17,248 nt of DNA from Dehalococcoidia bacterium UBA3254. GTDB lineage: Bacteria > Chloroflexota > Dehalococcoidia > Dehalococcoidales > UBA3254. Positions within the stretch are counted from its first letter, which is position 1, and every line of letters starts with the position of its first letter. A program made the translations under genes and the position numbers. The notes under the pieces were generated by a model. It was not told the origin of the DNA. It was given only the letters and a program-made list of their open reading frames with translations, and did not search any database. Positions 7,213 to 15,005 of the stretch are shown piece by piece. The DNA lies in the NCBI GenBank assembly GCA_002362735.1, contig DEUU01000031.1:1-17248 (forward strand), written 5' to 3'.

Positions 7213-7653
7213 ATGAGCGACTCTGAAGATTTTAATAGAGCTACCAATGCTTATCGAGCAGCCATCGACCTGAGAAAATTAGGCAGCGACCAGGTCCACA
7301 GCCGGCTCACTGCGATGTTAACCTCAAATACCATTATTATTGCCGTTTCCGGCCTGGCGATTACGAACGCTACTAAGATACCAACCTATTTAATCGTGGC
7401 CCTTATCAGCGGTGGACTGTTGCTTTGCCTGGTCTGGGGATTTTTTGTTTTTCATGGACTCCAGGTCGAAAATTATTACCGTGAGAAGACCGAAGAGTTC
7501 GAGCCAATGGCCATCCCGAAGGGAAGACAGTTGTCCATCCGCACTACAAATTGGAAGTCATGGGGTTACGGAATAGCCACTTACTTCACCATTGCGGTAT
7601 TCATGGCTATATATTCAACTTTGCTGGCAATTCTGCTGAACTGGGGCAGTTAA
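7213..7653 (+). CDS. Small integral membrane protein of unknown function
   Basis: A 146-residue membrane protein. A soluble, helical N-terminus (residues 1-35, with NAYRAAIDLRKLGSDQVHSR) is followed by hydrophobic segments near 35-52, 57-82 and 118-142. A basic and acidic loop of about 35 residues (VENYYREKTEEFEPMAIPKG) separates the last two. The layout loosely recalls RipA-type or SLATT-type small membrane proteins, in which a cytosolic helical part precedes a pair of helices, but I cannot assign it to either. GGAAGG at 7201-7206, six bases before the ATG, supports the start. It converges on cysS with only two bases between the stop codons, so there is no room for a terminator between them. 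It appears monocistronic. Being real is likely; the function is unknown. Confidence 0.75.
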   Translation: MSDSEDFNRATNAYRAAIDLRKLGSDQVHSRLTAMLTSNTIIIAVSGLAITNATKIPTYLIVALISGGLLLCLVWGFFVFHGLQVENYYREKTEEFEPMAIPKGRQLSIRTTNWKSWGYGIATYFTIAVFMAIYSTLLAILLNWGS

Positions 7654-7655
7654 CT

Positions 7656-9038
7656 CTATTGTTTCTTGCTTCTCCAGGAGGTCCCTTTAGGGGTATCTTC
7701 CAGAATAATGCCAAGATCAGCCAGTTTTTTACGGATTTCATCTGCTAGCTGGTACTGTTTCGCCTGACGTAAATCGTAGCGGGTCTTTATCAAAAGCTCG
7801 ATAAAGGGAGCAGCTTCAACTGACTCTGCCTTGTTTTCTGTTGAAGGAAGCCTCAAACCCATCACATCTCCAGCCAGCTCTTTTAATATTTTAACCGCTT
7901 CAGCAGTACTGCGTCCGGAGTCTGCTTCCTGATTCATATCCCGGGCTAAATCGAAGAGAATACCCATCGCCTTTGCGGTATTGAAATCGTCATCCATTGC
8001 TTCGATGAACTGCTGACGATAAGATCCGGCATCCATCGAACTGCTGGTAGAAGAATTATCCGCCCGATTCGCCGCTCGTGCCAGTCTCTCTGCGCCTTTC
8101 TCCGCTCCCTCCAAACCCTCTTCTGAAAGCGACAGCGGACTGCGGTAATGTGAGCTGAGGATAAAGACCCGAATTGCGTCCGGACTATGCTTGCCAAGTA
8201 CATCTTTTATGGATAGCATATTTCCCAGGGACTTGCTCATTTTCTCCTGGCCTACTTGCAGAAATCCATTGTGCATCCAGTATTTCACAAACGGTTTCTT
8301 TCCGGTATAGCATTCAGACTGAGCGATTTCGTTTTCGTGATGCGGGAAAATCAGGTCCTGGCCGCCGCCGTGAATATCCAGAGTCTCACCCAGATATTTC
8401 AGGGACATAGCCGTACATTCGATATGCCAGCCCGGCCGGCCTTTTCCCCAGGGACTGTCCCAGGACGGCTCACCGGGTTTAGAGGCTTTCCAGAGAGCAA
8501 AATCCATTGGATGTTCCTTCTCCTCCCCAACCTCGATCCGCGCACCCGCCATCATCATATCCAGAGTGCGGTGGGAAAGCTTGCCATAATCCGCCTCTTT
8601 AGTGACCCTGAAATAGACGCTGCCGTCCGGAGTTTTGTAGGCATAGCCTTTCTTAACCAGTCCCTGGATCACTTCAATGATCTTGGGAATTTCCTGGGTG
8701 GCACGCGGACTAACATCCGCCGGTACGATATTCAGCGCCTTCATATCGGCAAAAAAACTGTCCGTAAACTTCCCCGCCAGTTCGGTGGTGGTGATGCCGC
8801 GCTGATTCGCCCGGTTGATAATTTTGTCGTCAATATCTGTCACATTCTGGACATATTTAACTTTATAACCACGAAATTTGAGATAGCGCCGTATGACATC
8901 AAAAAAAGTGTAGCTCATGGCATGGCCGAAGTGGCTATTGTCGTAAGGCGTCACTCCACAAACATACATTTTAACTGACTGGTCATCCTGAGGAACAAAC
9001 TCTTCTTTTTGTCCGGAAAGGGTATTGTAGATTCTCAT
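7656..9038 (-). CDS. cysS: Cysteinyl-tRNA synthetase
   Basis: A class I aminoacyl-tRNA synthetase of 460 residues, the usual length, that charges tRNA-Cys in the cytoplasm using ATP. The HIGH motif appears as HFGH (residues 36-39) in [10 protein letters not shown], and KMSKS is at 266-270. The zinc site is visible as Cys27 in VCGVTPYD, Cys208 in WHIECTAMS, and His233 with Glu237 in HHENEIAQ. The C-terminal DALR-like helical region and a short basic tail are present. The ATG overlaps the cysE stop codon by four bases (ATGA), and AGGA lies eight bases upstream. This implies translational coupling with cysE, so the enzyme making the cysteine precursor and the one using cysteine are made together. 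It is the last gene of the minus-strand operon. Identification is firm. Confidence 0.98.
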   Translation of the reverse strand: MRIYNTLSGQKEEFVPQDDQSVKMYVCGVTPYDNSHFGHAMSYTFFDVIRRYLKFRGYKVKYVQNVTDIDDKIINRANQRGITTTELAGKFTDSFFADMKALNIVPADVSPRATQEIPKIIEVIQGLVKKGYAYKTPDGSVYFRVTKEADYGKLSHRTLDMMMAGARIEVGEEKEHPMDFALWKASKPGEPSWDSPWGKGRPGWHIECTAMSLKYLGETLDIHGGGQDLIFPHHENEIAQSECYTGKKPFVKYWMHNGFLQVGQEKMSKSLGNMLSIKDVLGKHSPDAIRVFILSSHYRSPLSLSEEGLEGAEKGAERLARAANRADNSSTSSSMDAGSYRQQFIEAMDDDFNTAKAMGILFDLARDMNQEADSGRSTAEAVKILKELAGDVMGLRLPSTENKAESVEAAPFIELLIKTRYDLRQAKQYQLADEIRKKLADLGIILEDTPKGTSWRSKKQ

Positions 9039-9676
9039 TCTTTCTTTCCTTTATACCTGGCTAAACGCTCTTCCAAATCAGAAACACGCTTTTCCAGATT
9101 ATCAATTTTTTCACCAACCGGGTCGGGAAGCCTCATAACGGTATCGGTTCCCGGGTCCCGCACCGCCACCACCCTTCCGGGGTTGCCGACTATGGTAGCG
9201 TTGGCCGGCGAGTCCTTTATCACGACCGAACCGGCTCCAATCCGGGTGTTATCTCCGATAGTGATGGCACCTATAACTTTAGCCCCCACCCCCACCACCA
9301 CATGATTACCCAGCGTAGGATGACGTTTAACCTTTTGGAGACTGGTACCCCCTAAAGTCACTCCCTGATAAAGGGTCACGTAGTCACCGACCTCAGCCGT
9401 CTCACCAATGACCACCCCCATTCCGTGATCGATGAAGACACCCTCCCCCAGCTTAGCCCCCGGGTGAATCTCAATACCTGTCAGAAAACGGCTGATATGC
9501 GAAACAAATCTCGGGAAAAAGGGAATATGCCATTTGTAAAGGGTGTGGGCAAACCGGTGAAACTCACGGGCATGGAATCCAGGATATGCGAATAAAATCT
9601 CAAAAACATTGTTCGCAGCCGGATCACACTCATAAATTGCTCTGATATCATTACGAATTCTGGAAAAAACCGACAT
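9035..9676 (-). CDS. cysE: Serine O-acetyltransferase
   Basis: A 213-residue enzyme that makes O-acetylserine from serine and acetyl-CoA, the first committed step of cysteine synthesis. The N-terminal helical segment carries the family motif [14 protein letters not shown] (residues about 31-44). The left-handed beta-helix of hexapeptide repeats contains the catalytic segment [17 protein letters not shown], plus LYQGVTLGG and [11 protein letters not shown]. The form is the short bacterial one, lacking the long E. coli N-terminal domain. The C-terminus is a charged coiled-coil-like tail ([20 protein letters not shown]) and does not end in the Ile that usually anchors to CysK. The start at 9676 has GGGAG eight bases upstream. 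It follows ispF after a 136-bp gap and overlaps cysS by four bases. No CysK gene is in view. Confidence 0.96.
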   Translation of the reverse strand: MSVFSRIRNDIRAIYECDPAANNVFEILFAYPGFHAREFHRFAHTLYKWHIPFFPRFVSHISRFLTGIEIHPGAKLGEGVFIDHGMGVVIGETAEVGDYVTLYQGVTLGGTSLQKVKRHPTLGNHVVVGVGAKVIGAITIGDNTRIGAGSVVIKDSPANATIVGNPGRVVAVRDPGTDTVMRLPDPVGEKIDNLEKRVSDLEERLARYKGKKE

Positions 9677-9812
9677 GGAACCATCTCCCCCTTAGATTGC
9701 TTCTCGTCACATGCCCCGCTCAAGCCGGGGCCCGGGACAGATGCAGCCCAAACCCTCAGGGAGAAAAAGCCTTCTAACCTGGATAAATATAAAAAATCCG
9801 GTAGCCATCATC

Positions 9813-10319
9813 TCAAAGCAGCTTATACTCTATTTCGGTGGACTCCACGAGAGCAACCGCTTGAACAGCTATTCCCTCGCCTCTTCCTACAAATCCCAGT
9901 TTTTCGTTCGTACCGGCCTTGATATTGACATCCGCCGGCTTCACGGCCAGTACCCTGGAGATATTCTGCACCATATTCCCAATATAGTCTTTTAATTTTG
10001 GTGCTTCCGCCAGCACCATAACGTCCACGTTGCCGATTCTCCAGTGGCGTTCATCCAGAAGCCGCTTTACCTTTGCCAGCAGAAGCAGACTGGAGACATC
10101 CTTATATTCCGGATTACCCGGCGGAAAGTGAGTGCCGATATCTCCCAGTGCAGCAGCTCCCAGTAAAGCATCCATGACGGCATGGGTTAAAACGTCGGCA
10201 TCGCTCCAGCCGTTCAGCCCTTTCTCAAACGGGATTTCCACGCCCCCCAATATCAATTTACGTCCGATCACGAGAGGGTGGACATCATATCCGATGCCTA
10301 TTCGTATTTTATTTGCCAT
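9813..10319 (-). CDS. ispF: 2-C-methyl-D-erythritol 2,4-cyclodiphosphate synthase
   Basis: A 168-residue enzyme of the MEP isoprenoid pathway that cyclises CDP-methylerythritol 2-phosphate with release of CMP. It is normally a homotrimer with zinc at the subunit interface. The metal ligands are Asp12 and His14 in GYDVHP and His46 in SDADVLTHA. ALGDIGTHFPP and the C-terminal KAGTNEKLGFVGRGEGIA segment are also characteristic. Where many orthologues read HSDxDV, this protein reads GWSDADV, so Trp38 replaces the usual histidine; I believe this variant occurs in other bacteria. The gene overlaps ispD by 11 bases and lacks its own well-spaced ribosome binding site (GGAG about 17 bases away), which points to coupled translation. 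Identification is firm. Confidence 0.97.
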   Translation of the reverse strand: MANKIRIGIGYDVHPLVIGRKLILGGVEIPFEKGLNGWSDADVLTHAVMDALLGAAALGDIGTHFPPGNPEYKDVSSLLLLAKVKRLLDERHWRIGNVDVMVLAEAPKLKDYIGNMVQNISRVLAVKPADVNIKAGTNEKLGFVGRGEGIAVQAVALVESTEIEYKLL

Positions 10320-10998
10320 GCTCAGTAATCAAAATCTCCGCTATCGCCAGGTCGTGGGGCGTCGTGATTTTAATATTATCATATGAACCGGGGAAAAGCT
10401 TGACCTTGTTGCCGATCTGCTCTACCAGCATTGCATCATCGGTTACATCGCCTTTTACCTGCTGATAGGCTTCCTTAATTATAGCAAAACGAAATACTTG
10501 AGGGGTTTGCACCGCCCAGAGATTTTCGCGCGGCGGAGTTTCGATCACAACCCGGTCGTTTCCTGCTAGCTTGATAGTATCAATCACGGGCACCGCTGCC
10601 ACCGCGGCTCCGGTTTCCCGGGCTGCTTCCAATCCCCGGTCGATCAGATCGGCCGTCAGGAAAGGACGAGCGCCGTCGTGAATAATAACCCACTCACATT
10701 CCCCCAGCGTTTTTAAGCCAGCGGCGACTGAATCTTGCCGCCTTCGGCCTCCAAGGCATACTTCAGCGACTTTGGTCCATTTCTGATCGATAACCATACA
10801 TTGTACCGGCTCCATATTTGGCTGGCTGTTTACCAGCACTATGCGGTCCACTTGAGGGCTTCGCTGAAGGGCCTCAACAGACCATACCAGCACCGGTTTT
10901 CCTCCTAGTGAAGCCATCATTTTGTCCACCCCGTTCATCCGCTGGCTGCCGCCAGCGGCCACTACAATCGCCCCCACTCTGGATTTAGCTATTTTCAT
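10309..10998 (-). CDS. ispD: 2-C-methyl-D-erythritol 4-phosphate cytidylyltransferase
   Basis: It transfers CMP from CTP to methylerythritol 4-phosphate, directly upstream of the IspF reaction. The nucleotidyltransferase P-loop VAAGGSQRMNGVDK lies near residues 13-26. GGRRRQDSV, VIIHDGARPF and the C-terminal NIKITTPHDLAIAE are also conserved. I chose ATG at 10998 because GAGGAG stands four bases upstream and the resulting 229 residues match the family length. A longer frame reaches 11058 but adds 20 residues lacking family similarity inside the radA tail. The gene overlaps radA by 14 bases, so its ribosome binding site lies within radA codons. It overlaps ispF by 11 bases at the other end. 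Confidence 0.96.
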   Translation of the reverse strand: MKIAKSRVGAIVVAAGGSQRMNGVDKMMASLGGKPVLVWSVEALQRSPQVDRIVLVNSQPNMEPVQCMVIDQKWTKVAEVCLGGRRRQDSVAAGLKTLGECEWVIIHDGARPFLTADLIDRGLEAARETGAAVAAVPVIDTIKLAGNDRVVIETPPRENLWAVQTPQVFRFAIIKEAYQQVKGDVTDDAMLVEQIGNKVKLFPGSYDNIKITTPHDLAIAEILITEHGK

Positions 10999-12439
10999 TG
11001 GTCTCCTCGTCTGCTGGCGGTTCTTCTTCAATCGGGGGTTCTTCAGCAGCATGTTCACCTTTTGAACGGCGGCGGACCTGAACCAGACCTTTGAATATTG
11101 CTTCTCTGAGACTGCTCACAGGGACCAGTTCAATGCCTTTCGAAGACGGAACTGACCGGATCCCGCTCCGGGGCAGGAGACAACATTTGAAGCCTAATCT
11201 GGCGGCTTCACTGACGCGTCGATCAAGCTGAATAACAGAACGAAGTTCTCCGCTGAGACCGATTTCGCCTATTGCGACCAGGCCCGGTTTCACTGCGGAA
11301 TCGTAAAAACTGCTGGCTATGGACAGAGCTATGGACAGGTCTGCCCCAGGCTCCTCGATCTTCAATCCTCCGGCTACATTTACCAGAACATCCTGATTAC
11401 CCAATCTCAGTCCTGCTCTCTTGGTCAAAACGGCGATGATCAGTAAGAGGCGGTTATAGTCCACCCCGTTTGCCACTCGCCGCGGCATACCGAAATAGGA
11501 TGTGGTTGCTAGGGATTGAATCTCTACCAGCAGCGGCCGGTTGCCTTCCATGATGGGTACGATGGCGGATCCGATGTTTTCTTCGTGCTCCACAAGAAAA
11601 GCCTGGGACGGATTTTCAACCTGGACCAGACCTTTCTCAACCATTTCAAATACGCCCACCTCATTGGTTGAACCAAACCGGTTCTTGGCACAACGCAACA
11701 AACGGTAAGAGCTAAAGGGAGCTCCCTCAAAATAGAGCACCACATCCACGATATGCTCCAACGCCCTGGGGCCAGCGATGTCACCGCTCTTGGTCACGTG
11801 ACCCACTATGAAGACTGGCACTTCACTGGCTTTAGCCCATTGCATTAAACGCAAGGTACACTCTCGTACCTGGGTAATGTTGCCCGGTGCCGCCGGAACT
11901 TCCGGCAGCCCGACCGTCTGAATAGAATCGATCACTACGAATCCAGGATTCAAGTTATCCAGTTCATTAATAATGACGCTCAGGTCGGTCTCCGACATCA
12001 AATAAAGATTATCGCCGTTAATCCCCAAACGCTGGGCTCGTAGTTTGATCTGGTGCTCAGTTTCCTCGGCAGAAACATAAACGGCGTTGCCGCGTATTCC
12101 GGCGATCATGTTAGCTACCTGCAACAGGAGCGTTGATTTACCAATGCCGGGTTCGCCGCCGATAAGTGAAATCGAACCGGCCACGAGGCCCCCACCAAAT
12201 ACCCGATTAAGCTCGTTGTTCGGCAAGGGTGTGCGGTCGGCATTCTTGAGTTCTATGCTGGACAGCTTGCGGACCGGAGCTCCTCTGACGGATACCTTGC
12301 TGGCAGGCGTTCTAGTAATGGTGGTCTCCACCATGGTATTCCAGGCCTGGCATTCGGGACAGCGCCCCAACCATTTCGGGCTTTCCTTGCCGCATTGCTG
12401 ACAAACAAAATTGGTTTTAATTTTCTCTATTTTTGCCAC
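10985..12439 (-). CDS. radA: DNA repair protein RadA (Sms)
   Basis: A 484-residue RecA-like ATPase/helicase that drives branch migration and processing of recombination intermediates. Domains in order are a C4 zinc finger (Cys13, Cys16, Cys27, Cys30), an ATPase core with Walker A GEPGIGKST (95-103), the RadA-specific KNRFG motif (252-256), and a C-terminal Lon-protease-like domain (GLKIEEPGADLSIALSIA) lacking an obvious protease dyad. The last 30 or so residues form an unusual acidic, proline-rich tail (EEPPIEEEPPADEE). The start is GTG at 12439, directly before AKIEKIK and the zinc finger; AGGA is 13 bases upstream, slightly distant. It is the first gene of the minus-strand operon, with a promoter at 12516-12544. 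Identification is firm. Confidence 0.97.
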   Translation of the reverse strand: MAKIEKIKTNFVCQQCGKESPKWLGRCPECQAWNTMVETTITRTPASKVSVRGAPVRKLSSIELKNADRTPLPNNELNRVFGGGLVAGSISLIGGEPGIGKSTLLLQVANMIAGIRGNAVYVSAEETEHQIKLRAQRLGINGDNLYLMSETDLSVIINELDNLNPGFVVIDSIQTVGLPEVPAAPGNITQVRECTLRLMQWAKASEVPVFIVGHVTKSGDIAGPRALEHIVDVVLYFEGAPFSSYRLLRCAKNRFGSTNEVGVFEMVEKGLVQVENPSQAFLVEHEENIGSAIVPIMEGNRPLLVEIQSLATTSYFGMPRRVANGVDYNRLLLIIAVLTKRAGLRLGNQDVLVNVAGGLKIEEPGADLSIALSIASSFYDSAVKPGLVAIGEIGLSGELRSVIQLDRRVSEAARLGFKCCLLPRSGIRSVPSSKGIELVPVSSLREAIFKGLVQVRRRSKGEHAAEEPPIEEEPPADEETNENS

Positions 12440-12515
12440 TAAGAGGTCTCTTTCCTTTTGACTTTCGTATTAAATAAACGATCAAAAATAATTTTTCCGG
12501 GAGATTCAGGAGTGC

Positions 12516-12544
12516 ATTATAAGTATACACCACACCTGTATCAG
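12516..12544 (-). promoter_or_regulatory. Promoter of the radA-ispD-ispF(-cysE-cysS) operon
   Basis: On the minus strand, a perfect TATAAT (plus coordinates 12516-12521) follows CTGATA (12539-12544, 4/6 match to TTGACA) with a 17-base spacer. Transcription would begin near 12509, about 70 nt before the GTG start. The heptamer AGTATAC occurs at 12522-12528 and again at 12546-12552, 24 bases apart, flanking the -35/spacer region. Confidence 0.65.
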
Positions 12545-12670
12545 GAGTATACGATTGTTAAAATAAATACTTATGATTGACTTAACTCATTTAAATTATC
12601 TATCAAGTAAATTGAAAAGCTAAATCTTGAGGTTTTTCCGGGATTTTTGTCATTCGGAAATAAACATTCA

Positions 12671-12699
12671 TTGAATGAAACCAGACTTTATGTTATTCT
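12671..12699 (+). promoter_or_regulatory. Promoter of the LOG-like gene
   Basis: TTGAAT (12671-12676) and TATTCT (12694-12699) are separated by 17 bases, each matching 4/6 of the sigma-70 consensus. The start point would be near 12706, leaving a leader of about 29 nt that contains AGGGA (12721-12725) nine bases before the ATG at 12735. The match is modest, but spacing and position fit. Confidence 0.45.
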
Positions 12700-12734
12700 C
12701 TGCTTAATATTTAACGTTATAGGGATACGATAAA

Positions 12735-13199
12735 ATGATTATTTCAGTTATTGGCGCAAGCAAAACAAATCCGGATACTTATCAAATGGCTGAGGAACTC
12801 GGAGCAGAATTAGCTAAAAGAAATATTATTGTGGCCTGCGGAGGACTTTCGGGCGTAATGGAGGCAGTCTGCAAAGGTGCTCATACTCATGGAGGACTAA
12901 CTATTGGCATATTACCTCATGATTCTCGAAATGAAGCTAACCCCTATGTAGATATTGCCATCCCGACAGGTCTGGGCATTGCCAGAAACGTGATCGTTGT
13001 CAAAACAGGTGAAGCCGTAATTGCTCTTGATGGAGAGTACGGCACCCTGGCAGAGATGGCCATAGCGTTAGCAGAACGCAAACCGGTGATTAGTCTTAAT
13101 TGTTGGACTTTGCCGAATGATATGCATCGCAATATTATCTTTGCTTCTTCTCCACGTGACGCTGTTGAGAAAGCAGTCAATGCTATTCCAGCACAATAG
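12735..13199 (+). CDS. SLOG/LOG-like Rossmann-fold protein (TIGR00725 family)
   Basis: A 154-residue single-domain Rossmann protein related to LOG (cytokinin riboside phosphohydrolase) and DprA-type SLOG domains. It begins with the beta-strand and turn MIISVIGASKTN, then ACGGLSGVMEAVCKGA (residues 34-49), TIGILP (56-61), GLGIARNVIVV (79-89) and the phosphate-loop motif GEYGTLAE (100-107). Classical LOG enzymes carry GGxGTxxE; here the first Gly pair is D-G-E-Y, as is usual in the TIGR00725 subgroup, whose function is not established. Nucleotide or nucleotide-derivative binding is likely from the fold. The ATG at 12735 is supported by AGGGA and by the strand starting immediately. It is monocistronic, converging on a membrane-protein gene 46 bp away. 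Confidence 0.87.
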   Translation: MIISVIGASKTNPDTYQMAEELGAELAKRNIIVACGGLSGVMEAVCKGAHTHGGLTIGILPHDSRNEANPYVDIAIPTGLGIARNVIVVKTGEAVIALDGEYGTLAEMAIALAERKPVISLNCWTLPNDMHRNIIFASSPRDAVEKAVNAIPAQ

Positions 13200-13245
13200 G
13201 ACGGGCGCTATGCGGCGAAGAAGTTTGCGGTTCGAAATAAAAAAT

Positions 13246-13692
13246 CTAAATTACTGTTCTTCCAAACCATATCAGAGTTGCTGCTAACAGGAAGAGGAAC
13301 CAATACATGGCGGGAACTGGTCCCCACCATCGCTTGTGCCACCATATTTTCCCCTTTTTAAAATTCTTCAATCTGTAATATGGATTTAAAGTAAACCATA
13401 AGAAATCTTCTACCAGCACCATTCCCACGTAAAAACCAAGGAGCAAACTCTCAAGCCTCCAACTCCAACTGATAAAGAATAATGGCAAATGAACAATGGC
13501 AATCAGGAAGAGGGTCATAAATACATGGTATCCTGTTACCGGCAGCCCTCCGGTAAGTTGCATCGGCCATCCCTTCTCGATCCTCCAGCCTGGTGATTTA
13601 GCTGCCCATCCATCCTTACCTTCAATCTGGATTTCCCACCAGGCCAAAATTAAGGCGACGAATAACATGAATACTACCAGTCCAATCAACAT
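13246..13692 (-). CDS. Four-helix membrane protein of unknown function
   Basis: A 148-residue integral membrane protein with four hydrophobic segments (about 2-20, 56-76, 80-100 and 126-145). Loops are rich in Trp, Lys and Gly, including WEIQIEGKDGWAAKSPGWRIEK after helix one and KNFKKGKIWWHKRWWG before helix four. Helix three carries acidic residues (VGMVLVEDFLWF), unusual within a membrane span and perhaps functional. There is no signal peptidase site or known catalytic motif, and I do not recognise the family. AGGA lies three bases before the ATG at 13692, a somewhat tight spacing. It appears monocistronic and converges on the LOG-like gene. Reality is well supported by the hydropathy pattern and ORF length; function is unknown. 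Confidence 0.75.
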   Translation of the reverse strand: MLIGLVVFMLFVALILAWWEIQIEGKDGWAAKSPGWRIEKGWPMQLTGGLPVTGYHVFMTLFLIAIVHLPLFFISWSWRLESLLLGFYVGMVLVEDFLWFTLNPYYRLKNFKKGKIWWHKRWWGPVPAMYWFLFLLAATLIWFGRTVI

Positions 13693-14065
13693 ATTCCTGT
13701 TTTTCTCTCGACGCTGAACAATTTAAGGGATTAATCCATGTAATTGCTTTATTTAATCTAATCTTCTAAACGCAAGTCCAGAAAATCAAAACTAAAACTC
13801 TCCGGCTCGCTGGATTCCACGTCCTGCCTTTGTGTCACGTTTCCCGCTGCATCCCCAGGGTCATTTTATTTTCAACGTTAGGCTTTGTCATTCCCGATCC
13901 AATCGGAAATCCACATCCTGGCTAGAGATGATGGTTTGGATTAACGGGTCAAGCCCGATAATGACAAAATGAAAAGACCCTGGCCGCATCCCAGATGTAT
14001 TTGACGTCCTGAATCAGGCCATGGTTTTTGATATTCCCGTTCATTATCGTTCAAGTCAGATCGGT
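13693..14065. other. 373-bp intergenic gap with an interspersed repeat
   Basis: No gene is supported here. The gap contains the 85-bp palindromic element at 13884-13968. Upstream of it, near 13813-13860, a stretch with ggattccacgtcctg partly echoes the element's own aatccacatcctgg. No clear terminator for the downstream minus-strand gene ending at 14066 was seen. Confidence 0.6.
13884..13968. repeat. 85-bp palindromic interspersed repeat (MITE-like)
   Basis: The outer arms tttgtcatt (13884-13892) and aatgacaaa (13960-13968) are perfect 9-bp inverted repeats. Inside lie two smaller hairpins, ccgat-cca-atcgg near the left arm and cggg-tcaag-cccg near the right, so the element folds as a three-armed cross. 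It resembles the common gtcattcccg...cgggaatgac class of intergenic repeats. A decayed relative lies at 7048-7119. Confidence 0.65.
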
Positions 14066-14893
14066 TTAAATCTTCTGGCAGGTTTCACAATAATAAATAC
14101 TGCCACCCATATAGGCTTCTTTTTTGATCAAATTTGCACAAACAGGACAGGGTTTGCCCGCCGTATTTTTACTCAAGAGAGTATGATATCCGCCGGCACA
14201 ACCGAACAGATCCAATTCGGTGTCTCTTCCTCCCTGCTCTAACATCGCAGCAAGAGTAGACTTCAGAGAACCAAACAGGGTATCTTTCTCGTTTTCCGAA
14301 AGCGTATTGACCTTTCTTTTCGGATGCATCCTGGAGTTAAATAAAATATCCTGTAAAACTCCATTTCCCAATCCCGGAATCCTCTGTTCAGTTGCCAGGA
14401 AAGCCTTCAGGCCTAATTTTTGAACACCCGAAGCTGAAATCAAACGATCGAAATAGGTTTTATCAAAGGCATCCAAGAAAGGAGAAATTTTTTCCCTCGC
14501 GGTTTTATAATAAAGATTTTCCAGTTCTCCATCCAGAAAGCTGCCGATGCCTCCATACATCTGGACCGAAGCACTCAAGGCAGACCGGTCTTCAAACTCA
14601 ATCAATAGCTGGTGTTTGGGAGGTCGCGGCGCGTTAAGTTTATGAAATCTGACGGCTATTCCTTCACCGAATAGTATATTGGCTTTTCCGACTTTGATTT
14701 CCACCAGGCCGCCGAAGGCGCTGGCTTTGCCCACGATTTTACCCGTAAGCAAGGAAGGATATTTGGCGGGATCTCCATAGTACCAGGCTAATTTATGATG
14801 AGTATGCCCGGTTATCACGCTTGAAATCCTCTTCCCGGAAATTGTACTGTTAATCTGGCTGGCAATACTGAGAGCTTCCGGTAATTCTATCAT
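14066..14893 (-). CDS. Fpg/Nei-family DNA glycosylase homologue lacking the N-terminal proline
   Basis: A 275-residue protein of the formamidopyrimidine-DNA glycosylase / endonuclease VIII family. The helix-two-turn-helix region has the expected EQRIPGLGNGVLQDILF, and the C-terminus is a CxxC-x16-CxxC zinc finger (Cys249, Cys252, Cys269, Cys272) preceded by LSKNTAGKPCPVC. The oddity is the N-terminus: active Fpg/Nei enzymes begin MPE, with Pro as the Schiff-base nucleophile, but this begins MIELPEAL. From memory, a group of clostridial proteins annotated as endonuclease VIII shares this form. ATG at 14893 is chosen because AGAGGTG lies five bases upstream and homologues begin MIE; an upstream in-frame start (14938) adds 15 unlike residues. 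Family is firm; glycosylase activity is doubtful. Confidence 0.88.
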   Translation of the reverse strand: MIELPEALSIASQINSTISGKRISSVITGHTHHKLAWYYGDPAKYPSLLTGKIVGKASAFGGLVEIKVGKANILFGEGIAVRFHKLNAPRPPKHQLLIEFEDRSALSASVQMYGGIGSFLDGELENLYYKTAREKISPFLDAFDKTYFDRLISASGVQKLGLKAFLATEQRIPGLGNGVLQDILFNSRMHPKRKVNTLSENEKDTLFGSLKSTLAAMLEQGGRDTELDLFGCAGGYHTLLSKNTAGKPCPVCANLIKKEAYMGGSIYYCETCQKI

Positions 14894-14928
14894 CGCAGCA
14901 CCTCTTTTTATCCGGCTAATGTATTGTG

Positions 14929-14957
14929 ATTCTATCAAGCCGCTCTATAAGATGCAA
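14929..14957 (-). promoter_or_regulatory. Promoter of the Fpg/Nei-like gene
   Basis: On the minus strand, TTGCAT (plus coordinates 14952-14957) and TAGAAT (14929-14934, 5/6 match) are 17 bases apart. Transcription would start near 14922, giving a leader of about 29 nt with AGAGGTG before the ATG at 14893. The box lies back-to-back with the promoter of the divergent YdeI-family gene. Confidence 0.5.
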
Positions 14958-14965
14958 TACGTGTT

Positions 14966-14994
14966 TTGCAAAATTAAATTACTGAAGATATACT
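14966..14994 (+). promoter_or_regulatory. Promoter of the YdeI-family gene (near-leaderless)
   Basis: TTGCAA (14966-14971) and TATACT (14989-14994, 5/6 match) are separated by 17 bases. The expected start point, about seven bases after the -10 box, falls at 15001-15002, only four or five bases before the ATG at 15006. This fits the absence of a Shine-Dalgarno sequence. Confidence 0.55.
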
Positions 14995-15005
14995 GCCTGT
15001 AGGCT

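Noticed and set aside
8256..8978. 240-codon open frame opposite cysS
   Set aside because: It is antisense to a certain gene with conserved motifs throughout, has no ribosome binding site, and shows no domain-like sequence.
9677..9812. Possible T-box or other leader before cysE
   Set aside because: No T-box sequence or specifier-loop arrangement was found. Only a GC-rich repeat fragment and a weak promoter-like TTGAGA with poor spacing are present.
10999..11058. Longer N-terminus for IspD
   Set aside because: The extra 20 residues are basic and unlike the family, and the start at 10998 has a perfect GAGGAG four bases upstream.
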